Origin: Symsagittifera roscoffensis
Lineage: Eukaryota; Xenacoelomorpha; Acoela; Convolutidae
Length of the DNA stretch: 60,000 bases
NCBI RefSeq assembly: GCF_963678635.1
Contig: NC_087062.1
Coordinates: 78,867,200-78,927,199 of the forward strand
Reading direction: 5' to 3'
This document shows, piece after piece, positions 42,901-52,026 of the stretch (position 1 is its first letter; every line of letters begins with the position of its first letter). The position numbers were made by a program, and so were the translations under genes. Under the pieces are notes generated by a model that saw only the letters and a program-made list of their open reading frames with translations, made no database searches and was not told where the DNA came from.

Positions 42901-43177
42901 GTCGGGTACATGGAGGTATCAGGTCGGGTGCGAGGGAGGAGTCTTGAGTTAGGTACTGGGGTGCGGCGCAGGTAAAGGGATCTTAAGATGTGATTGGCAT
43001 GACAATTGAATTTTAAAAGAAAGAATTGATGGTGCTAAAACATAAAATGAATCTGCATGTTCTTAAAGGAAATCCAATCGAATTGCTTTAAGTGATATGA
43101 GAATGATAAGATTTTAACCATATGGGTAGAAGGGGGGTCTCTAGGTTAGGAACGTGACATGCTAAGTTTTAATGAGC

Positions 43178-43190
43178 TTTCTGTTTTCAG
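43178..43190 (+). promoter_or_regulatory. Candidate splice acceptor for B's 3' genes
   Basis: TTTCTGTTTTCAG followed by ATC lies 217 nt upstream of the SGNH ATG. A similar site occurs at the same place in A (20231-20244). Confidence 0.45.
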
Positions 43191-43313
43191 ATCAAGTTTG
43201 AAAAACAAAGTTGAAAATCCAACTACACTCAAGCGAGAAACAGAAAGAGAGAATCTTGATTGAACACGCGATAATCCGAATCTACAGCAAGTACTTGCAA
43301 GAGAACATTTCTA

Positions 43314-43375
43314 GGTAATTCTTGAGTTGGTAAGGTAATTCTTGAGTTGGTAAGGTAATTCTTGAGCTGGTTAAC
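43314..43375 (+). repeat. 20-bp tandem repeat with CTTGAG, about 3 copies
   Basis: GGTAATTCTTGAGTTGGTAA is repeated almost exactly three times directly upstream of the SGNH ORF; the last copy has AGCTGG. Confidence 0.9.
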
Positions 43376-43407
43376 ATCTACCTACATACATCCCGAAGTT
43401 ACAAAGA

Positions 43408-46400
43408 ATGGCAGACCGATTCTGGAACTCCGTGCCCGCGGCCCTGAGGAAGCCCACTCTTGATGAGCTGTACAGGCGCCTGAGGGACTTGGACTATACC
43501 CAAATAGACGAGAGAATGGCGGTGATGCTGAATGCCATCCTCCAGTTGGAGGACCAGGGTGAGTGCAGGGAGTCTGCAACGGAGGCTGTCTTGATGATCG
43601 GATACACCACCGAGGGAATATCGAACCAAGAACAGACCAGATGGTTGTCTTGGAATGTGGATGGAGGAGTAAGGGGTTTCGACTTGGCAAGGAATCCTGG
43701 CCTGAATAACAATACCGAATATGGCGCAGGGGAATTCCCACTACCGACTAGGCCAACAGTAAGGTCCACCAGCCAGAGCTCGAGTAGGGTGCCATCGATG
43801 TCACGAATGCAACAGACGACCGAGGCATATCCGGACCTAGGTGTTCTAAAGAAAGAGCTCGAGAAGACGCAGAAGGAAAGGAATAAGGCGAACCTCGATC
43901 GGGATCAGGCAAATCTGGATCGGGAGAAGGTTCAGCTGGAAAGGGACCAGGCGGTCAATGAGCGAGACCAGGCTCTGAGGTTGCTTGAGATACAAAAAGC
44001 TGAGCATCAACAGGAGTTAAGGGTGCGGGAGAACGCCGCAAATTGTGATCAACTGAGGTCGGAATTAGACAGAATAGAACAACGACAACGCGAGCTTGAT
44101 GCACAGAAGGGAGCCAGGCCGAAGGAGCGAGTGGTCACCAGCTCGAGGCCAGAGTCACGTATGGAGGTGGATGAGGCCCCCAGAGCAAGAGCACGGTTCA
44201 ACCTTGACCGCGAGGCCCGTGAACACATTAGTGAAGGGTTGGAAGTTTGGATACCGAATGACGCAACGTCTTCCTTGCGTAGCCTAGAGACGCAACCCAT
44301 ACGCCCACTGATGGATGTGGAGCTGCCGGGATATACCCCAACCTCGACCTCGAGTGACGGTCAGGTGAGCGGCTCATCGCGTCTGAGAGAACTGGGCGAG
44401 AGATTGCGACAAAAGAGTCGTGAGAGTTCGGCAAAACCGGAGCTTCCCCCGACGTGGAGGGAGCAGCCGGTTAGGAGTGTCGTGATCTTGAGTTATAAGA
44501 AGAATACAGAGGGGAGGTACCACAGGCACAATCGGCTGGACTGGAGTACGGAGCAGAAAGCTAGGAGAGACTGCTTTCATGATGCGGCCTGGGTGCAATA
44601 CATGGCGCCACCCCGGGTACCAGAAGGTGCGGTTCATCTAATCATAGGGGACAGCCTGGTGCGGGTGTTGACCCGGATCCGATCGCACTGGCAGACGGGA
44701 ATCTTGAGTTTCGCTGGAGCTGCCACGCCACAGATGTTAGCAACGCTTGACATGCTGGGGATGACCAAAGTATACACGGTGACCCTGATGGTCGGGACCA
44801 ACGATGTATCAAGGGGTGAAGCGAGGAAAATAACAAGGCTGCACGATAAGGTGAGCTGCCTTCTTGAGGAACTGAGGATTCAGATGGACCCCATCCTGTT
44901 GACGATATGTACTGTCCCCTACAATATGATGTTTGATCAGCACGCCTTGGAGATGAACGAGAAGGTGCGGAACCTAAACAAGGGGATAAGAGACATCCAC
45001 CGGAAGAGTGTGCTCCCTGTCAGACTGTTGGACGTGGCAGAGCGCATCGAGAAAGAGGGATTCCCTGAAGACACCTCCAGTGATGGAATCCATTTTGATA
45101 GACCGAGGGGAGCAGAGTGGCTAAACGACGTCTTCCAAGAACACATGAATGCGCTGGAGGCGGATCTGCTAGAGACAGCCCAATTCACTTTGGGACCACC
45201 TCCGAACCCACCATTCCTGGCCTCAAGGGCCTTGTCTAGTCGCTTGGGACCGAGAGTTGACACTAGAGACAGCTCAAGGAGCAGCCAGACCAGATTGCAG
45301 AGTGCCACGCCAATGGAGTCTGAGGAGGTGACGTCATCAACACCTCCAAGCTCGGCGATATCCTCAGTGGTAGTGGCAGAGAGCAAACGGGAAAATAAGT
45401 CTATGGAGACCGCTCGCTTGAGATATCCTGAGAAGGTGAAAGAATTGGATCTAGAGAGTTTGGAATGCAGGCAAGAATTGGCGGAAACCCTGGGGATCGA
45501 ACGAGTATCACACGAGGATTTGAATAGGCATCATTGCGTGGACTGGTTGAAAGCTCATGAGGCGCACTTCTCGAGAGCGAAGTTGATGGAGACCACAGAC
45601 CTGACGGGAATTCCCACAAAAACGATCATGGGACCCATTAACTACAGACCTCTCAAGCTGCTGGGGAGTCCGGGACTTATAGCAGAACCTCCCAAGCACC
45701 GAACTAGCATCGCCAGGATCAGGTTGGCAACCCCGGCACAGTTGAAGGTGGTAGACAAGCTACTCAATCCGGGAGGAACGGGATTGCCAGATGCCGCTTA
45801 CGAAGGCTCGAAATTGGCGGAAGATCTCAGGTACGGGAAGCCCTGTGGGAGTACCCAGCTGGCCAAAACCCTGGCAGTGTATGATAGAGCAGACCCAGCT
45901 GCTGCGAGAGTAGTCATTGTGGCGGGATCAGACTTCGAAGGAACGTCTCCCAAGTTGTTCTGGCCGGAGACTTTGATATACTCTTTGCCAGGAGCTGAAT
46001 TGAATCAGATGTTAACTCTGGTAGTGGCAATAAAGTCGGAGATGCCCTGCGAACCTGAGCTGCTGTTGTTTGCAGGGATGAATGATCACCTGCACGCGAT
46101 GGGACTTCTTGAGCAACTAAAGGGCGATGAAATTCCGACATCGAGGAAGATATGGGAAGCCATTCAAGCGTTGTTTGCGGCGATGAATGAAGTGCAAGAG
46201 AATGTTGTCTCGAGATTCGGGTCCAAGACGAAGGTGGTGTTTACCACATCCCCTGGATACGCGAATATGTCACCCGCCCTACAGTTCGTGTACGCGGTCT
46301 TGATCCTGATAGCAGAAGGGAGTGAATGGCGGATTCTAATGGCAGTCCCCAATCGGGAGTTGGAGCCATCGAACCTGAGGCTTCGCAAGTCAGAATTGGC

Positions 46401-46641
46401 GGCGGCATGGGCGGACATATCTCATGCACTGAGGGGCTTTTATGGACTAGCCGACATCCTGATCGTATTAGACGAGGTGCTCTTGCTAGAGATATCGAAC
46501 TTTGCCAGGCAGCTCAAGTTCAGCCCAGTCATCGGGGACGATCACCCGGCGATAAGCAAATTAACGGCCAGCCTGTGGTTTCGGAGTATGGATGTAAAGA
46601 TCACGAACTCCACCAGCAAGTCTAGAGGTCCCAGTAACTAG
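43408..46641 (+). CDS. Element B SGNH hydrolase protein (1077 aa): coiled coil, SGNH domain, SGNH-like domain
   Basis: ATG at 43408 follows the acceptor-like site. Residues 140-240 are a charged coiled coil with a short repeated LDRDQ/LERDQ motif. Residues 405-575 are an SGNH/GDSL hydrolase: GDSL at 414-417 (Ser416), GTND at 463-466 and DGIH at 559-562, giving a complete Ser-Asp-His set. Residues ~830-1055 resemble a second, degenerate SGNH fold, with GSDF in place of GDSL (840-843) and AGMND (889-893). It ends at TAG just where A's homologue continues for ~800 more residues, so B carries an internal deletion here. No signal peptide is seen at its start. SGNH domains act on ester bonds of lipids, carbohydrates or acetylated polymers; the target is unknown. 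Confidence 0.78.
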   Translation: MADRFWNSVPAALRKPTLDELYRRLRDLDYTQIDERMAVMLNAILQLEDQGECRESATEAVLMIGYTTEGISNQEQTRWLSWNVDGGVRGFDLARNPGLNNNTEYGAGEFPLPTRPTVRSTSQSSSRVPSMSRMQQTTEAYPDLGVLKKELEKTQKERNKANLDRDQANLDREKVQLERDQAVNERDQALRLLEIQKAEHQQELRVRENAANCDQLRSELDRIEQRQRELDAQKGARPKERVVTSSRPESRMEVDEAPRARARFNLDREAREHISEGLEVWIPNDATSSLRSLETQPIRPLMDVELPGYTPTSTSSDGQVSGSSRLRELGERLRQKSRESSAKPELPPTWREQPVRSVVILSYKKNTEGRYHRHNRLDWSTEQKARRDCFHDAAWVQYMAPPRVPEGAVHLIIGDSLVRVLTRIRSHWQTGILSFAGAATPQMLATLDMLGMTKVYTVTLMVGTNDVSRGEARKITRLHDKVSCLLEELRIQMDPILLTICTVPYNMMFDQHALEMNEKVRNLNKGIRDIHRKSVLPVRLLDVAERIEKEGFPEDTSSDGIHFDRPRGAEWLNDVFQEHMNALEADLLETAQFTLGPPPNPPFLASRALSSRLGPRVDTRDSSRSSQTRLQSATPMESEEVTSSTPPSSAISSVVVAESKRENKSMETARLRYPEKVKELDLESLECRQELAETLGIERVSHEDLNRHHCVDWLKAHEAHFSRAKLMETTDLTGIPTKTIMGPINYRPLKLLGSPGLIAEPPKHRTSIARIRLATPAQLKVVDKLLNPGGTGLPDAAYEGSKLAEDLRYGKPCGSTQLAKTLAVYDRADPAAARVVIVAGSDFEGTSPKLFWPETLIYSLPGAELNQMLTLVVAIKSEMPCEPELLLFAGMNDHLHAMGLLEQLKGDEIPTSRKIWEAIQALFAAMNEVQENVVSRFGSKTKVVFTTSPGYANMSPALQFVYAVLILIAEGSEWRILMAVPNRELEPSNLRLRKSELAAAWADISHALRGFYGLADILIVLDEVLLLEISNFARQLKFSPVIGDDHPAISKLTASLWFRSMDVKITNSTSKSRGPSN

Positions 46642-46693
46642 AAAAGAGAAATGTGAGGACAGCTCTACTCTGAAACAAAAAACTGTGGATAAA

Positions 46694-49600
46694 ATGGTTG
46701 ATGATATAAAAAGGGATAAGGTTGGGACTAGTAATATGATTAAAAGTACTAATATCCTTAAGGCTCGAGCAGGGGGGAGGCAAGAGTTGGAAGGAGTGGA
46801 TGGAGAGGTCGAATCAGTGATGATAGCCACAACACCCTCGAGCAGAGATGTGAAGACTCGCAAGAGGAAGAGAGAAGTGGAAGGATGGGGTAGTCCTTCA
46901 GTGGATGCTGTTTCGGAAGGAAACTTGAGAGAGACGGCGCCCATCGTTTTGGCTCGATGCAAGACGGCGGCATACAAGAACAGCTCGGAGCTCAGGAGAC
47001 CACTTGAAGTAGAAAAGGAAATAGAGGTTTCCGCCAGTTCGACGTCAGAAGAAGACTTCAAGCCTCAGAAGGTAAACGTGAAGAGAGGTTCAACGAACGG
47101 ACAGGTAGGGGAAGTGGAGATCGGCAAAGAATGGATCTCGAAGGCACATCAGGACATGGGCAAACAAGTGACGAGTGATCCATTGGAGAGGAACAAGACG
47201 AGGAACACTTCCCGGACGTGGTGGGTGGCCCTCGAAACATTGAAGGAAATGGAGGACTGCTTGAAGAAGTTGGACAGTGGAATAGCTCGCAGGCGACGCA
47301 ATTGGGCCACCCAGCAAAAAGCCGAGGTTAATAAGATAGAGATGGCAAGTCATCTGAAGAGGTCCTGGCAGAGTTTGTTGAAGGATCATTTTGAAGAGGC
47401 GATGAGGACATCCTCATCAGCACCGCCACTAATGGCGAATCCCTTCGTTAGAACTGCGGGACAATTAATGTTCACCTGGAGTCTGGTGGGAATAGAGTTG
47501 GAGACATTGACTTCGTATGACAGGCTGAAGTTGGGAAGCAAGAAGCTAGAGGTGTATCAGGCACTGATGCAACACGTGGCCAGGGACAATTCAGGCTTGA
47601 GCCTGGCTAGAAGAAAGGATGCCACATGTTTCTTGAGATGGATAATGTCAATGATGTCTGATAGCACCATCCTGGCATGCCACCAGAGAGCAAGTGGAAG
47701 TAAAACCATGGAGAGAAGAGTCTCAACGATCATCTTGAACGTATATCAGAGTACAGGAATAGAGAAAGAAGATGGTTCCAGACTATCCTTAGAGAACCAT
47801 CGAAAGCTGGACGAGGTACGGAGGTTCTCTAATAAGAAGTTCGAGGAAGAACATGATGTTCACCGTAACCTGGCCTCGTCAGAACAGTACTCGAGACTCA
47901 GTGAGAAGGGGGAATACCAATATGTGTCTGGAGTGATGGGAATAGCCTACAATCCCTTCTTAGACTCGGAAGCTGGAGGAGCCCACAGAAACCATGAGGT
48001 AGCGGAGCTACTGAAGTTTTGGACAGAAAGAATAATGGAAATAGACTCGGTGGAAAAAGAGGGGCCGAGCCTGGGCCTGATTCTTGAGAAAACACCAGAG
48101 GTGATAAGCATACCGCGCTCAAACAAGAGAGTTGAAGTGAACATGGGCGGTGGAAATGGCTTGTTAACCACGAACTTGGGAGTGATATGGAAGCTACTAA
48201 GACCCTCCTGGTGTCCACATCCCCATGCGAGTCTAATCGAGGAAACCACCGAGCGAGTGAGGTTAGCACCAACGGAAGATGAAGATCTGGCGAAGTTGAG
48301 TGTGCTACATAAGCTAATCACGCCCCAGATGCAAGAGCCAAGCGAAAGGACGAGCGACCCCGGGTCAGCAAAGAAATTGGAGCCGGGTAGCTGTCTGGAT
48401 TCGACGTGTGGGAACGGAGAGCACATCTGCGATGGACGGTCATGCGTCAGAATACTGTCGTTTCAAAAAGAAGACCTGGTCACTTGGTTCGAAGACATCA
48501 CAGAAAGGGAGAAAAGTGAAGTGCAAATAATAGCGGAATGTTACGCGAGAACCACGGTGAATATAGCGACAGCTCTCGGATTCTTCTCGAGAATGTGTGG
48601 TCTGCAGGCACTGGAGAGACTGGAATCTGAACATCATTTAGTGACGGCGTTGAGCGTAGAATCATGGCCCGGGGTGTTGCAGGTGACTCAAAAACACATC
48701 CGGAGCTGGAAGGTTGGTCTTGAGGCGGAAATGGGATTTCCCATGAGCGAAGCTTATGGCTTGCCATTGAACGCGAAATCGCTGATAGGGTCAATGATGG
48801 CCAACTTGTGCGGAAGTCACTACCCGCTACACATGGCGATGGTGGAAGTGTCCAGCCAGAGAACACTGGTGGACAAGGCCTTCTCAGTGCCCAAGTGCGT
48901 GAGGTTGGCTCGGATGTCGCATCACTCGCACAAGTTGTTGAGAAAAATCAAAGGGACAGTACCAAAAGAATTGAGAGATGACTTAAGCGAAATCTGGGGA
49001 GAAGATCTTCTGAAGTTGGAAAGAGAAAACACAAGCGATCACGAGAGACAAAACGTGATCGGGAAACCTGTGGGAAGTACTCCGAACCTGGAAGATAACG
49101 ACGCGATGCACGAGAAAATGATGGAGCTTGAGCCTCTCTTGGAAGCCTCAGGGGAGCGTAATCTCAGGAGCATTGAGATCTCTCATGGGGAATGCCCATG
49201 CCACTGTTTGGCACAAACGGTGTGGTATCCAGATCACAAGAACCTTTGCCTGGTGTGGGATGTGGAAGAGATTCGGTCGATCGGACTACCGGATCACCGG
49301 CAGAAGGTGACGCTCTTAGTAGTGAGTACGATGTTAGCTCTGAGATGGATGGAAGAGAATATAACGAAGTATCGGGAGGCGACGACGCCAACGGCTGAGT
49401 CAATATACGCGATAGACTACAGCAGGAGACTCGAGTTGTTTGAGACTGCGTGCAAAGTATTCGCCATACCGACGGAAGTCAGGCACGTATGGAGTCGCTT
49501 GAGGTACTTTCCATGGTTTCGGGCGACACTGACGTCTTGGTTGTACATGACAACGAAAGATCACATGAGAAAACATCAAAAAGAGTATCGACAGTTCCAG

Positions 49601-49978
49601 GCCGAGATTGGGCCGGAAGCTTTCAAGAGACCCCTGCTAACCCATCGTAATGCGATCACGACAGGGTGGAAAAGAGTGGGTAAGATGTCTAGAGACAATA
49701 CCAAAGCGAGGGAGTCGATACTAGAGGAAGACCTGGCGAAGAACGTGAGCTTGAGCCTGCACAACTCCTTTTGCTTGAACCGAGAAGCTAGGGTGAAGGC
49801 ACTACCCAACCAAGCAAAGAGGTTGCAGGAGCAGAGAGAATGGATGCGATCCTATGAACAGCTGAAGGCTTGGGAAGAGATTGTGATTAGTTCCGATGAT
49901 GAAGAGGAACTGTTGAGACAGTTTGCCGCATCTAGCACTTCAGGATGCAGTACCTCCAAGGCGAAGAGTACGAGATGA
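46694..49978 (+). CDS. Element B C-terminal accessory protein (about 1094 aa), unknown fold
   Basis: The first ATG is at 46694, in a different frame from the SGNH ORF that ends 50 nt upstream. From residue ~60 (a basic RKRKREVE patch, possible nuclear signal) it matches A's giant protein from residue ~1840 to its end. Numbering here is from 46685. A cluster C570-X4-C575-X4-H580-X-C582-X4-C587 is conserved with identical spacing in A and looks like a zinc site. Other conserved blocks are YVSGVMGIAYNPF, LRPSWCP, FSVPKCVRLARMS, LEPLLEASG, PCHCLAQT, PWFRATLTSWLY and RNAITT. The extreme C-terminus is acidic then Ser-rich. No transmembrane envelope structure is evident. I do not recognise the family. 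Confidence 0.6.
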   Translation: MVDDIKRDKVGTSNMIKSTNILKARAGGRQELEGVDGEVESVMIATTPSSRDVKTRKRKREVEGWGSPSVDAVSEGNLRETAPIVLARCKTAAYKNSSELRRPLEVEKEIEVSASSTSEEDFKPQKVNVKRGSTNGQVGEVEIGKEWISKAHQDMGKQVTSDPLERNKTRNTSRTWWVALETLKEMEDCLKKLDSGIARRRRNWATQQKAEVNKIEMASHLKRSWQSLLKDHFEEAMRTSSSAPPLMANPFVRTAGQLMFTWSLVGIELETLTSYDRLKLGSKKLEVYQALMQHVARDNSGLSLARRKDATCFLRWIMSMMSDSTILACHQRASGSKTMERRVSTIILNVYQSTGIEKEDGSRLSLENHRKLDEVRRFSNKKFEEEHDVHRNLASSEQYSRLSEKGEYQYVSGVMGIAYNPFLDSEAGGAHRNHEVAELLKFWTERIMEIDSVEKEGPSLGLILEKTPEVISIPRSNKRVEVNMGGGNGLLTTNLGVIWKLLRPSWCPHPHASLIEETTERVRLAPTEDEDLAKLSVLHKLITPQMQEPSERTSDPGSAKKLEPGSCLDSTCGNGEHICDGRSCVRILSFQKEDLVTWFEDITEREKSEVQIIAECYARTTVNIATALGFFSRMCGLQALERLESEHHLVTALSVESWPGVLQVTQKHIRSWKVGLEAEMGFPMSEAYGLPLNAKSLIGSMMANLCGSHYPLHMAMVEVSSQRTLVDKAFSVPKCVRLARMSHHSHKLLRKIKGTVPKELRDDLSEIWGEDLLKLERENTSDHERQNVIGKPVGSTPNLEDNDAMHEKMMELEPLLEASGERNLRSIEISHGECPCHCLAQTVWYPDHKNLCLVWDVEEIRSIGLPDHRQKVTLLVVSTMLALRWMEENITKYREATTPTAESIYAIDYSRRLELFETACKVFAIPTEVRHVWSRLRYFPWFRATLTSWLYMTTKDHMRKHQKEYRQFQAEIGPEAFKRPLLTHRNAITTGWKRVGKMSRDNTKARESILEEDLAKNVSLSLHNSFCLNREARVKALPNQAKRLQEQREWMRSYEQLKAWEEIVISSDDEEELLRQFAASSTSGCSTSKAKSTR

Positions 49979-50396
49979 ATGGGCAAATCGGATGGATCTT
50001 GAGTCTTGAGAGGGAAGGGGGGCTTGAGCGTGGATCCGAGTGAAACTTGGATTCACGAAAAAGAAATTTTAACAAAGCAAATATTGTTACTAATATACTA
50101 TATTTATTATATAAATCGAAATGCTGCATGACAATTTCCTGATTGAATAGGACAAAAGAGATTTTAAAATGATTGGCTTGAAAAGCAAAAATTCAAGGGT
50201 GCAGGTGTATGCAGATTTTGGTTGCTGTTTAGCAATAGTGTGGAAATTTTAAATGGCTGTGAATTTTGGGGTGTAGATAAGCTTAAATCTGCTGCAAACT
50301 TCTGTAAATGACCACTGGCACTGTATCTTGAGCAACACTCGGTTTTTCTGGGACTCACTGGCAGAAGACAGCGCGCGATGGGGACATCGATCTCGA
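49979..50396 (+). other. Element B 3' untranslated region
   Basis: An AT-rich stretch without a gene, carrying several CTTGAG motifs near its start (49997, 50003, 50026) and one at about 50328. It ends at the polypurine tract. Confidence 0.6.
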
Positions 50397-50408
50397 GTCC
50401 GGGGAGTA
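50397..50408 (+). promoter_or_regulatory. 3' polypurine tract of element B
   Basis: GTCCGGGGAGTA lies immediately before the TGTGCCAG start of the 3' LTR and is identical to A's tract. Confidence 0.75.
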
Positions 50409-51327
50409 TGTGCCAGTCGGTCATATTTGGAAGTTTGACCTTGAGAGGAGCAAAAAACACTTGATTTTGGAGTGAAATTTAATTTTTCAAAATTTCGAAT
50501 GGAACCTGTCATGCACGATTTTCTCGCGAGAACTGAAAATCAGAAAAAGAGATCAGAACAATTTCAGAACAATTGAGTCGCATACGCGGGAAAGTCGCAA
50601 GAAAAAGCAGTAGGAAATTGCTATTCGCAATTTCCATCACTATAATAATCGAGAGTAGAGCTGTCCCATCTGTGACAGAGACGAGAGCATTCCCTCGAAT
50701 TGGATTATAACGACTGGAGTATTATTCGGAACCGGACTAGAGTGAACCTTCGGTGGAAAGGTGGACAGCTTGAGTGTCCTAATGGTTCACAAGAAAACTA
50801 TTGTCTAGAGTGTAAACTCGTTCTCATTGTTAAAACTATAAAACATTAGACTCATTTAGTTACGTTATTTAATTCTTGAGTTAACTACCGACTGGATTAT
50901 TTCCCACTTCTTGAGCGTGCTACTATGTGAGTACAAACTTAAATTCCTAGAGTGTGTTTTATAATTGTTATGTTGAGGTAAGGCGAGTTTTAGGTTGATC
51001 CATCTGAAATGGATCAAAGTTCCACTGTCTAATAAAAAAAAGCAACTTAACGGATTGTTCCAAACCGGTTTTTAACGGCGTTCATGTATTTTGGGTATCT
51101 AGAGACCTAAGTATGGGGACGTTTCTAATTCTAGAGTGGGGGGATATTTTAGTAGTAGCCTTTAAGCTGTAACGGGTCGTAGTCTCATGTCACAAGCGAA
51201 CCGAACTGGCTCCGACCGTTCTTGAGGTAGAAAAACACAAGAGATAGTGTCCCTGACCCTTGAGCCAGTGGTTATAGGGCCTATTTTTCTTAAGCCTCAT
51301 GTGTGACTGCAGTAGACGAATGTTACA
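50409..51327 (+). repeat. Element B 3' LTR (919 bp)
   Basis: Same length as the 5' LTR, with about five substitutions. TATAAAA is at 50837-50843 and AATAAA at 51031-51036. Its TTACA end is followed by GATTAG, which resumes A's LTR. Confidence 0.92.
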
Positions 51328-51350
51328 GATTAGTTTTAACAAGGATGAGG
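51328..51350 (+). repeat. Resumed fragment of A's 3' LTR
   Basis: GAT duplicates the target base triplet, and TAGTTTTAACAAGGATGAGG equals 14069-14088 of A's 5' LTR. The match ends abruptly and LINE ORF1 sequence follows. Confidence 0.7.
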
Positions 51351-51955
51351 CGCAGTAAAATAGTACGAGGGCGTTGTTTGTCTTTGTCAAATTTTCCTAG
51401 ACGTTTTAAGTCGGTGATACAGTTTGTTTCTTCCCCTAGGTGGTTAAGCACTTTTTCAATTTCATGCGAATCATGAGATAAAATTTTGTCTTGAGTTGCA
51501 ATTATATCTTTGCCATTTGCGTCTTTCTTCCGTGTATATTCGTTTATTCCATTTACTCTAATTTCTAAATTATTTTCGTTGGGTGCTGGCGGGGTTGGGT
51601 TGGAAGTTATTAGTGACGTAGAATTATACTTAGCTTTATTGAGATCCTCCTTCAGTTCTGATATGGTTGCCTTAATGATTCCAACGGCCTCATCCATGGA
51701 CTCGTTTCTGGCCATCAGTTGTTTTACAGTGTTAAGACAATTGTCACAAAACCATTTGATTCCTTTCACAACATCGAATAGGTTGAGGGCCTCCAGCGGG
51801 ACATCAGTACATTTTTGGTGTAGCCAATTGTCGCATTTGTCGCATTGGATTGCTTGTTCCTCTTTGTCCTTGATTTTTCTGCTGCAGGACCCGCACATTG
51901 AATTACTTGCACTTGCAAGACGCTTGTTGCGTGCCATATCAAATTTGAAACTATT
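51351..51955 (-). pseudogene. LINE ORF1 with PHD finger (3'-truncated)
   Basis: On the minus strand an ATG at 51937-51935 starts a roughly 195-residue ORF. It contains a PHD-type C4HC3 finger (CGSC, CDKCDNWLHQKC, WFCDNC) in the first 60 residues. A helical region follows, then LGKFDKDKQRPRTILLR, typical of the end of CR1/L2-like ORF1 proteins before the endonuclease ORF. The frame then runs into the A LTR fragment. It is on the same strand as, and in the correct order with, the RT fragment at 11381-13529. An endonuclease domain is missing between them. The PHD finger probably served in nucleic-acid or chromatin binding for the LINE. Confidence 0.75.
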
Positions 51956-52026
51956 GTAGAGGTATGTGTTTTGCAACAAGTCCTTTTCAAAATTTCAGTT
52001 TCTATGGAACTTCGCTAGTTACCAAT

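Larger units (their letters stand above)
42901..43407 (+). other. Spacer between macro and SGNH genes in B
   Basis: All frames have stops. It contains a pyrimidine tract ending in AG at 43178-43190 and a 20-bp unit repeated about three times at 43314-43375. No gene is seen. Confidence 0.65.
30592..51327 (+). mobile_element. Element B: giant Gypsy-like LTR retrotransposon (20.7 kb)
   Basis: It is a complete element inserted in the 3' LTR of A. LTRs of 919 bp begin TGTGCCAG and end TGTTACA. GAT from the target is present on both sides (3 bp, or 4 bp if the first LTR base is counted as target). The order is 5' LTR, PBS-like block, a 2.5-kb repetitive leader, Gag N-part, UAG, capsid-NC-PR-RT-RH-IN, UAA, macro domain, spacer, SGNH protein, C-terminal protein, polypurine tract and 3' LTR. 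The two LTRs differ at about five positions and the pol frame is open, so this copy is young. The RNase H-before-integrase order and D-D35-E integrase with a GPY/F-type end place it in Ty3/Gypsy (Metaviridae). Confidence 0.92.

Noticed and set aside
46694-49978. Retroviral-type envelope gene
   Set aside because: The position is right, but there is no signal peptide, no C-terminal membrane anchor and no furin-like site; the protein looks soluble and intracellular.
51510-51959. Plus-strand 149-codon frame
   Set aside because: It is the reverse of the LINE ORF1, whose PHD finger is clear on the minus strand.
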